In this document: piece by piece, positions 6,132 through 6,742 of the stretch | Position numbering within the stretch: position 1 is the first letter of the stretch | Layout: every line of letters starts with the position of its first letter | Assembly (NCBI GenBank): GCA_020435885.1 | Contig: JAGQYU010000178.1 | Location: 4,336-11,077, forward strand | DNA from: Flavobacteriaceae bacterium | GTDB taxonomy: Bacteria; Bacteroidota; Bacteroidia; Flavobacteriales; Flavobacteriaceae | DNA: 6,742 nucleotides | Direction of reading: 5' to 3' | The notes under the pieces: model-generated | What the model saw: only the letters and a program-made list of their open reading frames with translations | Databases searched by the model: none | Told to the model about the DNA's origin: nothing | Position numbers and translations under genes: made by a program

Positions 6132-6742
6132 ATGGGTTTAAAAGAGAAATTACATACTATTAGCGAAAAAGTTAAAGGTACTAAATGGCAAACTACATTT
6201 GGTGCAATCCATACACTTTTTTATACACCGAAAGAAACAACACATTCCGGAAGTCATATTAGAGCAGCTGATGACTTAAAACGTACCATGATGAACGTTG
6301 TGTTGCCTTTAATTCCATTGTTAATCTTTGGGATGTTTAATGCAGGGTTTCAACACAATGCAGCTATTAACGGGTTTACCGAAGGAATGGGATTTTTTAG
6401 TTCAACATTTTGGAATTTAGATAACCTTGTTATTGGAGCCACAAAACTGTTGCCTTTAGTAATTGTATCTTATGTTGTTGGTTTAGCAATAGAAATATTG
6501 TTTGCCACTATTAATAATCACGAAGTTGAGGAAGGCTACTTTGTAACAGGTATGTTAGTTCCATTGATTATTCCAATTGACACTCCATTATGGATGCTTG
6601 CAGTAGCAGTTGTTTTTGGGGTTGTAATAGGTAAAGAAGTTTTTGGAGGAACAGGAATGAACATTTTGAATCCGGCTTTAACCATCAGAGCATTTTTATT
6701 CTTTGCCTATCCAACATGGATGAGTGGTGATAAAGTGTGGGT
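6132..6742 (+). CDS. nqrB: Na+-translocating NADH:quinone reductase subunit B, N-terminal part
   Basis: The first 203 codons are present and the window cuts the rest (full length is usually around 400). NqrB is the integral inner-membrane subunit that carries covalent FMN on a threonine plus riboflavin and forms part of the Na+ path. Seen here: cytoplasmic N-terminus with FGAIHTLFYTPKETTHSGSHIRAADDLKRTMM (23-54), a helix at about 54-72, another at about 101-126, NHEVEEGYFVTGMLVPLIIPIDTPLWML (129-156), and the highly conserved KEVFGGTGMNILNPALTIRAFLFFAYP at 168-194, then SGDKVW at the cut. The FMN-bearing SGAT-type motif (Thr236 in Vibrio cholerae) would follow shortly after the edge and cannot be checked. 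The ATG lies 3 bp after the nqrA stop, so translation is probably coupled; no strong ribosome site is evident. Confidence 0.96.
   Translation, partial: MGLKEKLHTISEKVKGTKWQTTFGAIHTLFYTPKETTHSGSHIRAADDLKRTMMNVVLPLIPLLIFGMFNAGFQHNAAINGFTEGMGFFSSTFWNLDNLVIGATKLLPLVIVSYVVGLAIEILFATINNHEVEEGYFVTGMLVPLIIPIDTPLWMLAVAVVFGVVIGKEVFGGTGMNILNPALTIRAFLFFAYPTWMSGDKVW

Overview
The window comes from an AT-rich member of the Bacteroidota, most likely a flavobacterium. Three things point there: protein families largely confined to that phylum (a DUF3667 protein and the type IX secretion Plug protein), Bacteroidota-type promoter boxes (TAnnTTTG), and A-rich translation starts without Shine-Dalgarno sequences. 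The Na+-pumping NADH:quinone reductase at the right end fits a marine or salt-adapted lifestyle but does not prove one.

Layout. Positions 1-518 (minus) hold the N-terminal 172 residues of the proline-catabolic enzyme PruA, cut by the window edge. Divergent from it, at 675-1397 (plus), is an NRDE/TANGO2-family protein. The 156-bp gap between them carries two opposed promoter boxes only 5 bp apart. The NRDE gene meets a minus-strand cluster tail to tail with a 24-bp coding overlap. In transcription order the cluster is the T9SS Plug lipid-free exported protein (4580-3324), ApaG (3247-2861) and a zinc-ribbon membrane protein of family DUF3667 (2822-1374). A 198-bp divergent region (4581-4778) separates Plug from nqrA (4779-6128, plus), followed after 3 bp by nqrB (6132 to the window end, truncated). 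nqrCDEF would be expected beyond the edge.

How the genes relate. nqrA and nqrB are parts of one respiratory complex. Plug belongs to the outer-membrane protein export system of the phylum (SprA translocon). ApaG and DUF3667 have no firmly known roles; being co-directional with Plug with short gaps (76 and 38 bp), they may share its transcript, though a candidate internal promoter precedes apaG. I see no mobile element, CRISPR array, RNA gene, phage gene or defence island. No stretch longer than about 200 bp lacks a gene.

This looks like ordinary chromosomal core DNA, and I found no convincing undescribed system. The observations worth a second look are small: the interlocked pruA/NRDE promoters, the degenerate NRDE motif, a stem-loop right after the NRDE stop inside the opposing gene, a short duplication at the apaG-DUF3667 junction, and the Plug-ApaG-DUF3667 cluster itself.
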